DNA of 64,000 nucleotides, from positions 1 through 64,000 of the forward strand of contig CAWASR010000028.1 in NCBI GenBank assembly GCA_963784805.1. The letters run 5' to 3'. Numbering within the stretch: the stretch's first letter is position 1; the number at the start of each line of letters is the position of its first letter. The DNA is from Roseiarcus sp963784805. Lineage in GTDB: Bacteria; Pseudomonadota; Alphaproteobacteria; Rhizobiales; Beijerinckiaceae. Of the stretch, positions 33,409-42,438 are shown piece after piece. A program made the translations under genes and the position numbers. Below the pieces are notes generated by a model, which was not told where the DNA came from, did not search any database, and saw only the letters and a program-made list of their open reading frames with translations.

Positions 33409-34958
33409 CGGCTTGCTCCCATGGCCATGGCGCCCTCGGATTCGGGCGAGATGTTGAGCGCGCTGCTGATCAGCGCGCGTTCGGTGATCTCCGCGCCGGC
33501 GAGCACACGCGTGACGGCGCCGTCGTAGAGCACCAGCGCCCGATCGCAGCAGCCGATCAACTCGCTGTAGTCGGTGGTGTAGAACACGATCGCGGCGCCG
33601 GACTCTGCGAGGCGGCGCAGCAAGACATAGATCTCCTGCTTGGTGCCGACGTCGATGCCGCGGGTCGGATCATTGAGCAGAATGATGCGCGGCTCGGCCA
33701 TCAGCCACTTGGCGATGACCACTTTTTGCTGGTTGCCGCCCGACAGCGCGGCCGCCGGAATGTCGGTTCCGGCCGTCTGGATCGCCAGCAGATCGACCAT
33801 TTCGCCGACCAGTTTTTTTTCCCGGGCGCTGTCGATCACGCCGCCGGTCGAAATGCGCTGGAGCGCGGCGAACGAAAGATTTTCGCGCACCGACATCGGC
33901 AGCATCAAGCCTTCCGTCTTTCGGTCCTCGGGGATCAGGGCCATGCCGATCGCCGCGGCTTTGGCGGCGTGCGGGCTCGAAGGCGAAACGCGCGTTCCCC
34001 CGACGATGATCTCGCCCGTGACGCCGCGCAGTACGCCGAACAACGCCAGCAGAAGTTCGCGCTGGCCCTGCCCGTCGAGGCCGCCGAGGCCGACGACCTC
34101 GCCGGCCCGCGCGGCGAATGAGATGCCGCGCAGGCGATCCGACCAGCTCAGGTTCTTCACTTCCAGCAATGGCGGCGCTTCGCTCACGCGCGCCGCCGGC
34201 TTGGGCGGAAAGACTTGGCTGTATTCGCGCCCGATCATCAGTTCGACCACTTCGTTGTCGGACTTGGTCCCGGCGGCGTAGGTCGCGACGTTGGCGCCGT
34301 TCCTGAACACCGTGCACTCGTCGGCGAGTTCCGCGATCTCGTGCATGCGGTGGGAGATGTACAGCAGCGCCAGTCCCTCCTCGCGCAGACGCTTCAGGAC
34401 CACGAACACCTTGGCGACGTCGGCCACGGTCAGCGCCGAGGTCGCCTCGTCGAGAATGAGGACGCGGGGCTTTCGCGCCAGCGCCTTGGCGATCTCCACC
34501 ATCTGACGGCGCGACAAGGGCAGGTCCTTGACCAGCGCCATCGGATGGACGTCGGTCGCGCCGGCGCGCGCAAGCGCTTCCTCGGCCAGGCGGCGCTGCG
34601 CGCGACGATCGATCATGCCGAACCGGCGGGGGGGATTGCTGATTGCGATGTTGTCGGCGACCGTGAGGTCGGGAACGAGCGAGAGCTCCTGGAAGATGCA
34701 GACGATTCCGGCGCGATTGGCGGCGGCGGGCGAATCGAACGCGACGTCGGCGCCGTCGAGGACAATGCGCCCTTCGTCGGGCGCGACGACGCCGGCGAGA
34801 ACCTTGATCAGCGTCGACTTGCCGGCCCCGTTCTCTCCGAGGATGGCGTGTATCCGCCCTGCGAACACGACGAGATTGGCCTTCGCGAGCGCACGCACCC
34901 CGCCATAACGCTTGGAAACGCCTTCCATGCGCAGGATCGGCCCGGCTGTCGGCCCCAT
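33405..34958 (-). CDS. Sugar-type ABC transporter ATP-binding protein, two NBDs
   Basis: 517 aa with two nucleotide-binding domains, as in RbsA/MglA. The first NBD has Walker A GENGAGKST, signature LSRRQMVEIAKAL and Walker B VLILDEATSAL. The second, as usual in this family, has a degenerate P-loop (GLGGLDGQGQRELL) but retains signature LSGGNQQKVVIAKWL and ILLNDPTRGIDVG. ATG 34958 is chosen because MGPTAGPILRMEGVSKRYGG aligns with normal starts; the open frame extends further without homology. Powers uptake through the two permeases. Confidence 0.92.
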   Translation of the reverse strand: MGPTAGPILRMEGVSKRYGGVRALAKANLVVFAGRIHAILGENGAGKSTLIKVLAGVVAPDEGRIVLDGADVAFDSPAAANRAGIVCIFQELSLVPDLTVADNIAISNPPRRFGMIDRRAQRRLAEEALARAGATDVHPMALVKDLPLSRRQMVEIAKALARKPRVLILDEATSALTVADVAKVFVVLKRLREEGLALLYISHRMHEIAELADECTVFRNGANVATYAAGTKSDNEVVELMIGREYSQVFPPKPAARVSEAPPLLEVKNLSWSDRLRGISFAARAGEVVGLGGLDGQGQRELLLALFGVLRGVTGEIIVGGTRVSPSSPHAAKAAAIGMALIPEDRKTEGLMLPMSVRENLSFAALQRISTGGVIDSAREKKLVGEMVDLLAIQTAGTDIPAAALSGGNQQKVVIAKWLMAEPRIILLNDPTRGIDVGTKQEIYVLLRRLAESGAAIVFYTTDYSELIGCCDRALVLYDGAVTRVLAGAEITERALISSALNISPESEGAMAMGASR

Positions 34959-35073
34959 TTCCGTCACGCCGCCAAACCTCGCCCGCGAGAAAGCCACAGA
35001 GCCGCGACGCGGCGGCATCGCCACGCTCGTCGAGGGACCGCTGGTCCCCCGACGAAACGCTCCTGAACGAAAG

Positions 35074-36216
35074 CTACTTGTTCTCTTTGGACTGCGCCAT
35101 GATTTCCTGCGCGGTGAAATTGATGCCGCAGGTGGGGAAGGAATTGCCGACAAAGAAATTGTCGGACTGGTCGGCGTAGTAGTTCACGCCATCCTTGAAA
35201 TTGGGATCTTCGGCGGTCGCCAGCGGAAGTCTGATCGACTGCGGCACCACCTGCCCTTCCAGCGCGGCGAGCGCGGTCTTGATCGCGACCGCGACCTGCG
35301 CCGGCCCGGTGCCGCCGGAGGCGCACTTCAATCCCTGATCGCTATATTTCGCGCAGAATTTGCGGAATCCGTTCTCGGTCTCGCCCCCGAACGGCGCGAA
35401 CGGCTGCTTGGCGTCGATGATGGCCTGGACGACGCCGGTGTCGCCGCCCTGCGCGGTGTAGCCGTCGAAATGCTTCTGCACCGCGATGGCGTCGGCGGTC
35501 ACTTTCTGCGCGGTCGGATCGTCCCACTTGCCATAGACTTCGATGATGTCCCACTTCTTTCCGGTCGCGTTGAGGGTTTCGTGGATTCCGTCGTGACGGT
35601 CCTTGTCGACCGAGGTGCCGGAAACGCCGCGCACTTCGAGAATCTTGCCTCCTTTGGGGAGATGGCTGTCGAGCCATTTCGCCCAATAGACGCCAAGGCC
35701 CTTCTGGTCGACGTTGACGTTGATCGCATCCTCGGTGTCGAGAATGTTGTCGAACGCGACCAGCACCACGCCGGCGGCGTTGGCGCGCTTGATGACCGGC
35801 TTGAACGCCTCCGGATTTTGCGCGTCGGTGACCACCGCATCGTAACCGGAATCGATGAAATTGTTGATCGCGGCGATCTGCGCGGCGACGTCCTCGCCGG
35901 TCGAGACCACTTTGAACTCCTTGAGCTTGGACGCGACGTCCGGCTGCGCCGCATAGGCCTTGGCGGTCTTGATCATCTGAATGCGCCAGGTATTGGCGAT
36001 ATAGCCGTTGGCGAGCGCGATCCGGTAGGGCCCCTTCTTGGCCGGGTATTTGAAAAACTTCGTCTTGTCGGACCACGGCGTGAAGCACTTCGCGTCGGCC
36101 GAAGGGCCGGCGACGATTTCGGGACCGGCGGCGTAGGCGGGCGCGCTGAGCGCGCACGCGGCGGTCAACATGGCGCCGCCGGCGGCGGCGATAGCGACAT
36201 GGCGGAAATGGTTCAT
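35074..36216 (-). CDS. Periplasmic sugar-binding protein of ABC importer
   Basis: 380 aa. Signal peptide (MNHFRHVAIAAAGGAMLTAA, cleavage near SAPAYA). Two-lobed periplasmic binding protein of the ribose-binding type: YRIALANGYIANTWR, INNFIDSGYDAVVTDAQN, VVLVAFDNILDT, GVSGTSVDKDRHDGIHE and QAIIDAKQPFAPFGGE. First gene of the operon, 115 nt ahead of the ATPase gene. The substrate is not inferable; an aldose, polyol or ribose-like ligand is possible. Confidence 0.9.
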   Translation of the reverse strand: MNHFRHVAIAAAGGAMLTAACALSAPAYAAGPEIVAGPSADAKCFTPWSDKTKFFKYPAKKGPYRIALANGYIANTWRIQMIKTAKAYAAQPDVASKLKEFKVVSTGEDVAAQIAAINNFIDSGYDAVVTDAQNPEAFKPVIKRANAAGVVLVAFDNILDTEDAINVNVDQKGLGVYWAKWLDSHLPKGGKILEVRGVSGTSVDKDRHDGIHETLNATGKKWDIIEVYGKWDDPTAQKVTADAIAVQKHFDGYTAQGGDTGVVQAIIDAKQPFAPFGGETENGFRKFCAKYSDQGLKCASGGTGPAQVAVAIKTALAALEGQVVPQSIRLPLATAEDPNFKDGVNYYADQSDNFFVGNSFPTCGINFTAQEIMAQSKENK

Positions 36217-36436
36217 GTTCGTCCTCCCTCACGTTCGTTTGTGTCGACCGCCCGGTCAGACGGGCGTCGGCGCTTTGCGCGCCGACCGCGTCGTCGATTC
36301 GGAGTGGCCCCAAACGAATAGCCGCCCGGATTTTCGGCCCCGAACTTTCGATCCGCAGGCCGTCTCGGGCTGACATGTCAGTATAGGGCATCGACTGTCG
36401 GGCGCAAGCCCGCGCCCGGGCCGCCTCGGCTGAGCG

Positions 36437-37219
36437 CTAGCAGCAACCGCACTCTTGGCCGGACCAGGCCTCGCGGCCTTCCTTTACCAACAGCCACACG
36501 ATCGCCAGTGAGCCGACACCCTCGATCCACCACGCGCCGAATGCCCATTCAACGGCGAGGCTCACGACTACCACCAAGGATAGCCAGCCGCACGTCACGG
36601 CTTCAATCGCATCCGCCCGGAGAGCCCGGCTGCCAAGCCTTTCGGCGACGGCGATTTTGCGCCGCGCCAGATATTGCATGGACGGGATTGCGGCCAGGGC
36701 CACAAGGAATCCAGGCCAGGAGAACGTCTCCCCGTGTCGGGTCCAAAGGCTCCACGCCGCCGCGATCGTCACGTAGGCGGCCAGGGCGAAAAGCAGCCCG
36801 CCCCCGATCCGGCTGGCGGCGCGCTCGGCGCCCTCGGAGAACGCCTGCCCGCGGCGAAGCTCAACCGACAGTCGCCACATCAACACGCCGGCCGAAGACA
36901 GCTCGATGACGCTATCGAGTCCGAACGCCATCAGCACAAGACTGCCGGCCGCCACGCCGGACGCGATCGCGACCACGGCCTCGACGCTCATCCATCCGAT
37001 CGTCAGCCATTCCAGCCTGAACGCATCGCGGATAAGGGCCTCGCGATCGATGGAGGGCTTACGCGGCAGGATGGCCGGAGGCGGCGCGCAACATGCGCCT
37101 GCGCATAAGTTCGCAGCCTTTCCTGCTTGCGCCTCGCTCACTCGCCCGTTCCACTCCTCTATGCGTCGAGCATACCAGAGCGGGATAGACAGAGCGAGCG
37201 CGCCCATGCGCCGCCGCAT
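36437..37219 (-). CDS. Cation-diffusion-facilitator-like membrane protein with Cys-rich ends
   Basis: Up to 260 aa. Six hydrophobic helices with CDF-like segments (LMAFGLDSVIELSSAGVLMW and ALRADAIEAVTCGWLSLVVV); Asp in helix 2 and Asp in helix 5 are kept, while the usual His next to the latter is missing. There is no C-terminal cytoplasmic CDF domain; instead the protein ends ECGCC, and the N-terminal region has CAGACCAPPP. Metal binding by these clusters is inference. The start is uncertain: ATG 37219, or GTG 37141 with a GAGGAG element 12 nt upstream. Confidence 0.75.
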   Translation of the reverse strand: MRRRMGALALSIPLWYARRIEEWNGRVSEAQAGKAANLCAGACCAPPPAILPRKPSIDREALIRDAFRLEWLTIGWMSVEAVVAIASGVAAGSLVLMAFGLDSVIELSSAGVLMWRLSVELRRGQAFSEGAERAASRIGGGLLFALAAYVTIAAAWSLWTRHGETFSWPGFLVALAAIPSMQYLARRKIAVAERLGSRALRADAIEAVTCGWLSLVVVVSLAVEWAFGAWWIEGVGSLAIVWLLVKEGREAWSGQECGCC

Positions 37220-37276
37220 TCATATTGAGACGTACCTGGCGGCGACAGCCTGCCGGCGCGAGGCGCCCTCCTGAGC

Positions 37277-37309
37277 AAAAGCCCGCGCCGGAATTGCTCC
37301 GGCGCGGGC
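37277..37309 (-). terminator. Rho-independent terminator of rpsA
   Basis: Perfect 12-bp stem GCCCGCGCCGGA / TCCGGCGCGGGC with a 5-nt loop, followed on the minus strand by TTTTGC, 35 nt after the rpsA stop codon. Confidence 0.85.
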
Positions 37310-37343
37310 CTCGATCGATAGCGGCGGTCGGGCGCGCGGCGCC

Positions 37344-39095
37344 CTACTTCGCATTGTCGCTCTTGTCGCTCTTGTCGCGCGCCTTGAGCGCGGCGCCGAG
37401 AATGTCGCCGAGGGAAGCGCCCGAGTTGGCCGAGCCGTACTGAGCGATCGCTTCCTTTTCCTCGGCGACTTCCAGCGCCTTGATCGAGACCGCGATCTTG
37501 CGCGCCCTGCGGTCGAACTGGGTGATGCGCGCGTCGACCTTCTCGCCGACCGAGAAGCGCTCGGGCCGCTGGTCGGCGCGATCGCGCGCCAGCTCGTTGC
37601 GCTTGATGAAGGCGGTCAGATCGGAGCCGGCGATCTTCACTTCGAGGCCGCCGTCCTTGACTTCGAGGATCTCGCAGGTGACGACCGAACCCTTGCGCAG
37701 GTTGTCGCCTTCGCCGGCGCCTTCCTCGCCGCCCTTCTTGGCCGCGAACGGGTCGCTGGCGACCTGCTTGATCCCGATCGCGATCCGCTCCTTCTCGACG
37801 TCGACGTCGAGCACCTTGGCGCTGACCTCGTCGCCCTTCTTGTAGTCTTCGATCGCCTGCTCGCCCGGGCGCGTCCAGTCGAGATCGGAGAGGTGGACCA
37901 TGCCGTCCACTTCGCCGTCGAGGCCGATGAACAGGCCAAACTCGGTCTTGTTCTTGACCTCGCCGGTCACGACGGAGCCGACCGGATGTTTCTCCTTGAA
38001 GGCTTCCCACGGGTTTTGCAGGGTCTGTTTGAGGCCGAGCGAGATGCGGCGCTTGGCCGCGTCGACCTCGAGCACCTGGACCTCGACCTCCTGGCTGGTC
38101 GAGACGATCTTGCCCGGATGAACGTTCTTCTTGGTCCAGGACATTTCCGAGACATGGATGAGGCCTTCGATCCCCGGCTCCAGCTCGACGAACGCGCCAT
38201 AGTCGGCGATGTTGGTCACTCGCCCCTTGAGCTTCTGGCCGACCTGGTAGCGAGTTTCGATCGCCGACCAGGGGTCTTCCTGCAGCTGTTTCATGCCGAG
38301 CGAAATGCGGTGCGTCTCGTGGTTGATCTTGATGATGCGCACCTTGACCTGCTGTCCGATCGTCAGCACCTCGCTCGGATGGTTGACGCGCCGCCAGGCG
38401 ATGTCGGTCACGTGCAGCAGGCCGTCGATGCCGCCGAGATCGACGAACGCGCCGTAGTCGGTGAGGTTCTTGACCGTGCCTTCGATCACCTGGCCCTCGG
38501 CGAGATTGGCGACGATCTCGTGACGCTGCTCGGCGCGGCTCTCCTCCAGCACGGTGCGGCGCGAGACGACAATATTGCCGCGGCGGCGATCCATCTTCAG
38601 AATCTGGAACGGCTGGGGGATGTTCATCAGCGGCCCGACGTCGCGCACGGGGCGAATGTCGACCTGACTGCGCGGCAGGAAGGCGACCGCGCCATCGAGA
38701 TCGACGGTGAAACCGCCCTTGACCTGGTTGAAGATGACGCCCTCGACCTTCTCGTTCTTCTCGAAGGCCTGCTCGAGCTTGACCCAGCTCTCCTCGCGCC
38801 GCGCCTTGTCGCGCGAAATGACCGCCTCGCCGAGCGCGTTCTCGATCCGCTCGAGATAGACCTCGACCTCGTCGCCGAGGCCCGGGGCGGCGTCCCGGCC
38901 GTGATTGGTGAATTCCTTGAGCGCGACGCGCCCTTCGGTCTTGAGGCCGATATCGATCACGGCCATGTCTTTTTCGATCGCGACGATGCGGCCCTTGACG
39001 ACCGTTCCTTCGAACGCCTCGTCGGCGCCGTAGGTCTCGTTCAAAAGCGCGGTGAAATCCTCGCGCGTGGGCGCGGAGGTCTGAACAGCGGACAT
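37344..39095 (-). CDS. rpsA: 30S ribosomal protein S1
   Basis: 583 aa, with about six S1 RNA-binding domains, several recognisable by GFTVDLDGAVAFLPRSQVDI, GAFVDLGGIDGLLHVTDIAW, GAFVELEPGIEGLIHVSEMS and GLFIGLDGEVDGMVHLSDL. S1 binds mRNA on the small subunit and promotes initiation. ATG 39095 has TTAGGAGAACCA just upstream, an excellent ribosome site. cmk, the usual upstream neighbour, is absent. A strong terminator follows. Confidence 0.97.
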   Translation of the reverse strand: MSAVQTSAPTREDFTALLNETYGADEAFEGTVVKGRIVAIEKDMAVIDIGLKTEGRVALKEFTNHGRDAAPGLGDEVEVYLERIENALGEAVISRDKARREESWVKLEQAFEKNEKVEGVIFNQVKGGFTVDLDGAVAFLPRSQVDIRPVRDVGPLMNIPQPFQILKMDRRRGNIVVSRRTVLEESRAEQRHEIVANLAEGQVIEGTVKNLTDYGAFVDLGGIDGLLHVTDIAWRRVNHPSEVLTIGQQVKVRIIKINHETHRISLGMKQLQEDPWSAIETRYQVGQKLKGRVTNIADYGAFVELEPGIEGLIHVSEMSWTKKNVHPGKIVSTSQEVEVQVLEVDAAKRRISLGLKQTLQNPWEAFKEKHPVGSVVTGEVKNKTEFGLFIGLDGEVDGMVHLSDLDWTRPGEQAIEDYKKGDEVSAKVLDVDVEKERIAIGIKQVASDPFAAKKGGEEGAGEGDNLRKGSVVTCEILEVKDGGLEVKIAGSDLTAFIKRNELARDRADQRPERFSVGEKVDARITQFDRRARKIAVSIKALEVAEEKEAIAQYGSANSGASLGDILGAALKARDKSDKSDNAK

Positions 39096-39541
39096 TGGTT
39101 CTCCTAAGAAGCCCGAATTCGGGCGGCGCCGGCTCACGGGTTCGAGTTGACGTTCAGGCGCCCGCCGCCGGACCAGGCCGCGCGTCAAACGCGCTTCCTT
39201 GTCTCCGCCGTTTCGGCGGGCCGGCGCAAACGAACCGACCGCGAACGCCCAGGGGTTTCATTCGCCCATGCGGAAACCCGCGCGGGCGAAGCGTCCCGCT
39301 AGCAGGAAAGCCCGCGCCGGGCAAGGAAGAAAGCGCCGGCCGGCCTGATTTTGCCGGCTCGGCCGGGTGCGCCGCGCGCCTGTCGACGATTGCCCCGCTC
39401 ACGTCCCGTGATGGCGCAAGCCGGGAACGGCGATGCGCGAAAGACGGGCCATCGAGCCAGCCTGACCGGACCGCGACATTATGCAATTTGTATCAGTAAT
39501 CCCCCAATCCCCCTTCCCCCTCGCCGCCGCACGCCCCCGGA
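39096..39541. other. rpsA upstream region
   Basis: About 445 bases without a gene. Contains a foldable segment at 39252-39290 (GGGTTTC with GAAACCC, alternatively TTCGCCC with GGGCGAA, mutually exclusive), which would lie in a long rpsA leader if transcription starts further upstream. No clear promoter seen. Confidence 0.4.
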
Positions 39542-40744
39542 TCAGGTCTCAAACGCCTTCGGCGATTGAAGGATCATGCGGTAGCAGGACATGCCGCCTG
39601 AGAGAAACTCGTATGCGGCGCCCCAGAGGTAAAGTCGGAAACGACGATAATTGAACTCGCCGAAGCGGGCGACGATCGCCTCGCGATTGTTGTCGAAGTT
39701 GACCGCCCATTGCTTGGCGGTCAGGAAATAGCTGACGCGATCGTTGAACAGCTCCAGGATTTCAAGCGGCGTGTTGGAAAGCTGCTTGAGAAGGTCATGC
39801 AGAACCAGGTAGCTGTGATTGCCGGCGTAGATGTATTTCACGATATAGGACGATTGCTCGTATTTCTTCCTGTCGGCGCTCCCGTCGAGAAAGATCTTGC
39901 CGCCTGGCGCGACCAGCGTCACGAATTTATCGAGGACCTTCCTGTAGTCGGGCAGGTGCTCAATCACGCCCATGATGACGATGGCGTCATATTTCCGGTC
40001 GGTCTGGTATTCCAGCAGGTCGATATTGATCAGTTCCCATTCGTAACCGAGGGTTTTCGCCCGCTCCGCGAGATAGTCGATCGAAACCTGGGAAATGGTG
40101 ACGCCCGTGCATTTCACGCCGCGGCGCGAGGCGTATTCGAACCACGCGCCCCAGCCGGGTCCGATCTCAAGGATATGGTCGCCAGGCTTCAGACCGCATT
40201 TCTCAAAGCAGTAGTCGAACTTCCGGAGGGTCGCCACATCGAGCGGCTCGTCCGCCGCCTCGTACATGCCCTGCGTGTAGCAGGGCGTTTTCGGATCGAG
40301 GAAGCCCAGGAAGAAGTCTGGATCCATTTCATAGTGAGTGGTGATCGCCTGCTTGTTCGTGCGAACCTGGCCAAAAAGCAGCGGCTGCAGGAAGCGCCAG
40401 ATCGTAGTGAGGGGATGAAAATCCTTCATTGACCCCCGCAAGGCATAAGGGGCCAGCATGTCTCCGTCGATATCGATATCGCCAGCGACGTAAGCATCAG
40501 CGATGCGTCCCTCATCCGTGCTGCTCACCGCGCGCAACGCCTTGGCGTTCTTCAGCGTGACCTCGAAGCGCGGCGCCTCCTTTCCGAAAAGTTGCACGGA
40601 GCCGTCGGGGAGAACGACCTTGAACGATACAGGAGAACTATCGAATAGCCGCGCGTATTTGCCGAGAAGCGAACGCGCCATCTTCGGGACCGGCGTCTGG
40701 TCGGATGACGCCTCGCGCTGCAGGGTTGCGGAATGTTCGTTCAT
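39542..40744 (-). CDS. Cyclopropane-fatty-acyl-phospholipid synthase-like methyltransferase
   Basis: 400 aa. The N-terminal half has a CFA-type lipid-binding region (ALRAVSSTDEGRIADAYVAG, GDIDIDGDMLAPYAL) and the C-terminal half a class I methyltransferase: LEIGPGWGAWFEYASRRG near residue 190, VTISQVSIDYLAERAK, and the IVIMGVIEHLPDYRKVL loop. The family transfers a methylene or methyl group from SAM to unsaturated acyl chains of membrane lipids. ATG 40744 is preceded by GGAGAGGAAGCG. The catalytic-site TQGMYE replaces the usual SCAYF-type segment of E. coli Cfa, so the product could differ. Confidence 0.85.
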   Translation of the reverse strand: MNEHSATLQREASSDQTPVPKMARSLLGKYARLFDSSPVSFKVVLPDGSVQLFGKEAPRFEVTLKNAKALRAVSSTDEGRIADAYVAGDIDIDGDMLAPYALRGSMKDFHPLTTIWRFLQPLLFGQVRTNKQAITTHYEMDPDFFLGFLDPKTPCYTQGMYEAADEPLDVATLRKFDYCFEKCGLKPGDHILEIGPGWGAWFEYASRRGVKCTGVTISQVSIDYLAERAKTLGYEWELINIDLLEYQTDRKYDAIVIMGVIEHLPDYRKVLDKFVTLVAPGGKIFLDGSADRKKYEQSSYIVKYIYAGNHSYLVLHDLLKQLSNTPLEILELFNDRVSYFLTAKQWAVNFDNNREAIVARFGEFNYRRFRLYLWGAAYEFLSGGMSCYRMILQSPKAFET

Positions 40745-41241
40745 ATCGCTTCCTCTCCGAAGATCAGTCGGGTGAGACTTCAGCCCGCCCCGATGAAAAG
40801 CCCTTTTTGATCTGATCCTGCCGCCATAGACGAGAATTGGCAACCTTGGACGGTCGCCATCGGCGCTGCGGTGCGACCGGCAGCGCCCTTCCTCGACGCA
40901 ACCGTAAAGCCGGGGATTCGGCGGGTCGGCGTTCGCATCTTCGACTTTCGAGGCCTGCTCGAGCTTCACTCGCGTTACGGGCCGCCGACTTGCTCAGCCG
41001 CCCAAGGCGGCCTTTGTCGCGAGGCTTCGATCCCGCCAGCCGCCGGGCGAAACCGATCGTCAGCTACAGGGGCTATCGGCGACTCCCTGCGTGGAGCCTT
41101 CCTCCACTGGCGATGCGCGCCGTCGGGGCGCACGCTTTACGGCGATGGGACTCCCCACCGTTTCTCAAACGGGTTTTTGAGCGGCTGAGGATGGGCTGAA
41201 AGCGGCGCGGACGAAGGCTGCGCGCCGCCATTCCGCACGGT
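40745..41241. other. No intact gene; possible degraded IS DNA
   Basis: About 500 bases with broken frames. The right part (41120-41200) has a faint resemblance to IS5-type transposase N-terminal segments, in mixed frames, too weak to call. It runs into the IS630 scrap. Confidence 0.4.
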
Positions 41242-41370
41242 CATTGCAAGACGATCACGCTCTCGAAAGGCGACATCGTGGTCATGGACAACCTTTCGAG
41301 CCACACGGGACCCAAGGTCGAGCAACTCGTATAGGCCGCTGGCGCCGAGCTTAAGAGAGTCCGCTTTAAG
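41242..41370 (+). pseudogene. IS630-type transposase fragment
   Basis: Translates as CKTITLSKGDIVVMDNLSSH then TGPKVEQLV, a stop codon (TAG 41332), then AAGAELKRVRF in the same frame. The MDNLSSH block with its catalytic Asp and the AAGA segment are hallmark IS630/Tc1-mariner DDE sequence. Everything before and after is missing, and the fragment touches the 3' end of the peroxidase gene on the other strand. Confidence 0.75.
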
Positions 41371-42403
41371 GCTGAGGCTGCGGAGTTCGGGCGCCGCTCG
41401 GCGGAAGAATGGGATACGTCACCTGCGGTTGCTCGCCCGTCAGACTGTCGAGGAAGCTCACGATCTTGTCGACCTCGTCTCCGGTCAGCTGAGCGCCCAG
41501 CTGGCTGACCCCCATGACCTCCACCGCCTGTCGCAGATCCCAAGCCTGACCCGTGTGAAAATACGGAGCCGTGAGCGCGATGTTCCGCAGCGTCGGGACC
41601 TTGAAGACATATTCGTCGCTCGGCGTCTTCGTCACCATGAAGCGCCCCTTGTCATCGGGCGGCAGGAAACTGGCCCCAGGCTTCTCGACGACGCCGAACG
41701 GCGCGTACATTCCGCCGCCGACATTGACGCCGTTGTGGCAGGCGGCGCAGCCTTTGTCCATGAACAGGGCGAGCCCCTGCTTCTGCGTGTCTGAAAGCGC
41801 ATTGGCGTCGCCTCGAAGGAACTTGTCGAACGGCGCGTTCGGCGTGATCAGCGTGGCCTCGAACACGGCGATCGCCTTTTGCGCGTTGGCGAGCGAGACC
41901 GGATCCTTTTCGCCTGGAAACGCCTTGGCGAAAGCGTCGCGATACCCCGGCGTGCCTTTCAGCTGTTCCGCCACATGGGCGGTGGGCGACGCCATCTCGA
42001 CCGGATTGACCATCGGTCCGCCGGCCTGCTGCTCGAGATCCTTTGCGCGTCCGTCCCAGAACTGCGCCTTGTTGAAAACCGCGTTGAACACCGTCGGCGC
42101 ATTGCGCCCGCCGTGCTGCCAGCGGTGGCCGAGCGAGGTCGACTCGGCGTCCACGCCGCCGAGCCCGATATTGTGACACGAGTTGCAGCTGATGACGTGG
42201 CTCGCGGAGAGACGCGGGTCGAAAAACAGCATCTTGCCGAGCAAGACCTTGGCCGGCGACGCGGGGTTGCCGGGAAGCTCCGGAGGAGCGGCCGGAATCG
42301 GTTGAAACTGCTGCTTTGCCCGCGCCATCAGATCCTCCTGCGCGACGGCTGACGCCGCGAAGCAGCACCCGAACGCCAATGCGGCGGCAATTTTTGAACT
42401 CAT
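41366..42403 (-). CDS. Di-haem cytochrome c peroxidase
   Basis: 345 aa periplasmic enzyme reducing H2O2 to water. Signal peptide MSSKIAAALAFGCCFAASAV; two c-type haem sites, CNSCH at 73-77 and CAACH at 219-223, with the intervening FNKAQFWDGRA and NPVEM of the CcpA/MauG family. ATG 42403 has GGGAGGACG upstream, favoured over a start 39 nt earlier. It follows a cytochrome b gene by 35 nt, a likely electron donor. The C-terminal tail is Pro-rich and runs into IS630 debris. Confidence 0.92.
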   Translation of the reverse strand: MSSKIAAALAFGCCFAASAVAQEDLMARAKQQFQPIPAAPPELPGNPASPAKVLLGKMLFFDPRLSASHVISCNSCHNIGLGGVDAESTSLGHRWQHGGRNAPTVFNAVFNKAQFWDGRAKDLEQQAGGPMVNPVEMASPTAHVAEQLKGTPGYRDAFAKAFPGEKDPVSLANAQKAIAVFEATLITPNAPFDKFLRGDANALSDTQKQGLALFMDKGCAACHNGVNVGGGMYAPFGVVEKPGASFLPPDDKGRFMVTKTPSDEYVFKVPTLRNIALTAPYFHTGQAWDLRQAVEVMGVSQLGAQLTGDEVDKIVSFLDSLTGEQPQVTYPILPPSGARTPQPQP

Positions 42404-42438
42404 CAGGACGTCCTCCCTTTTCGCTGCTCCCTCGGTCC

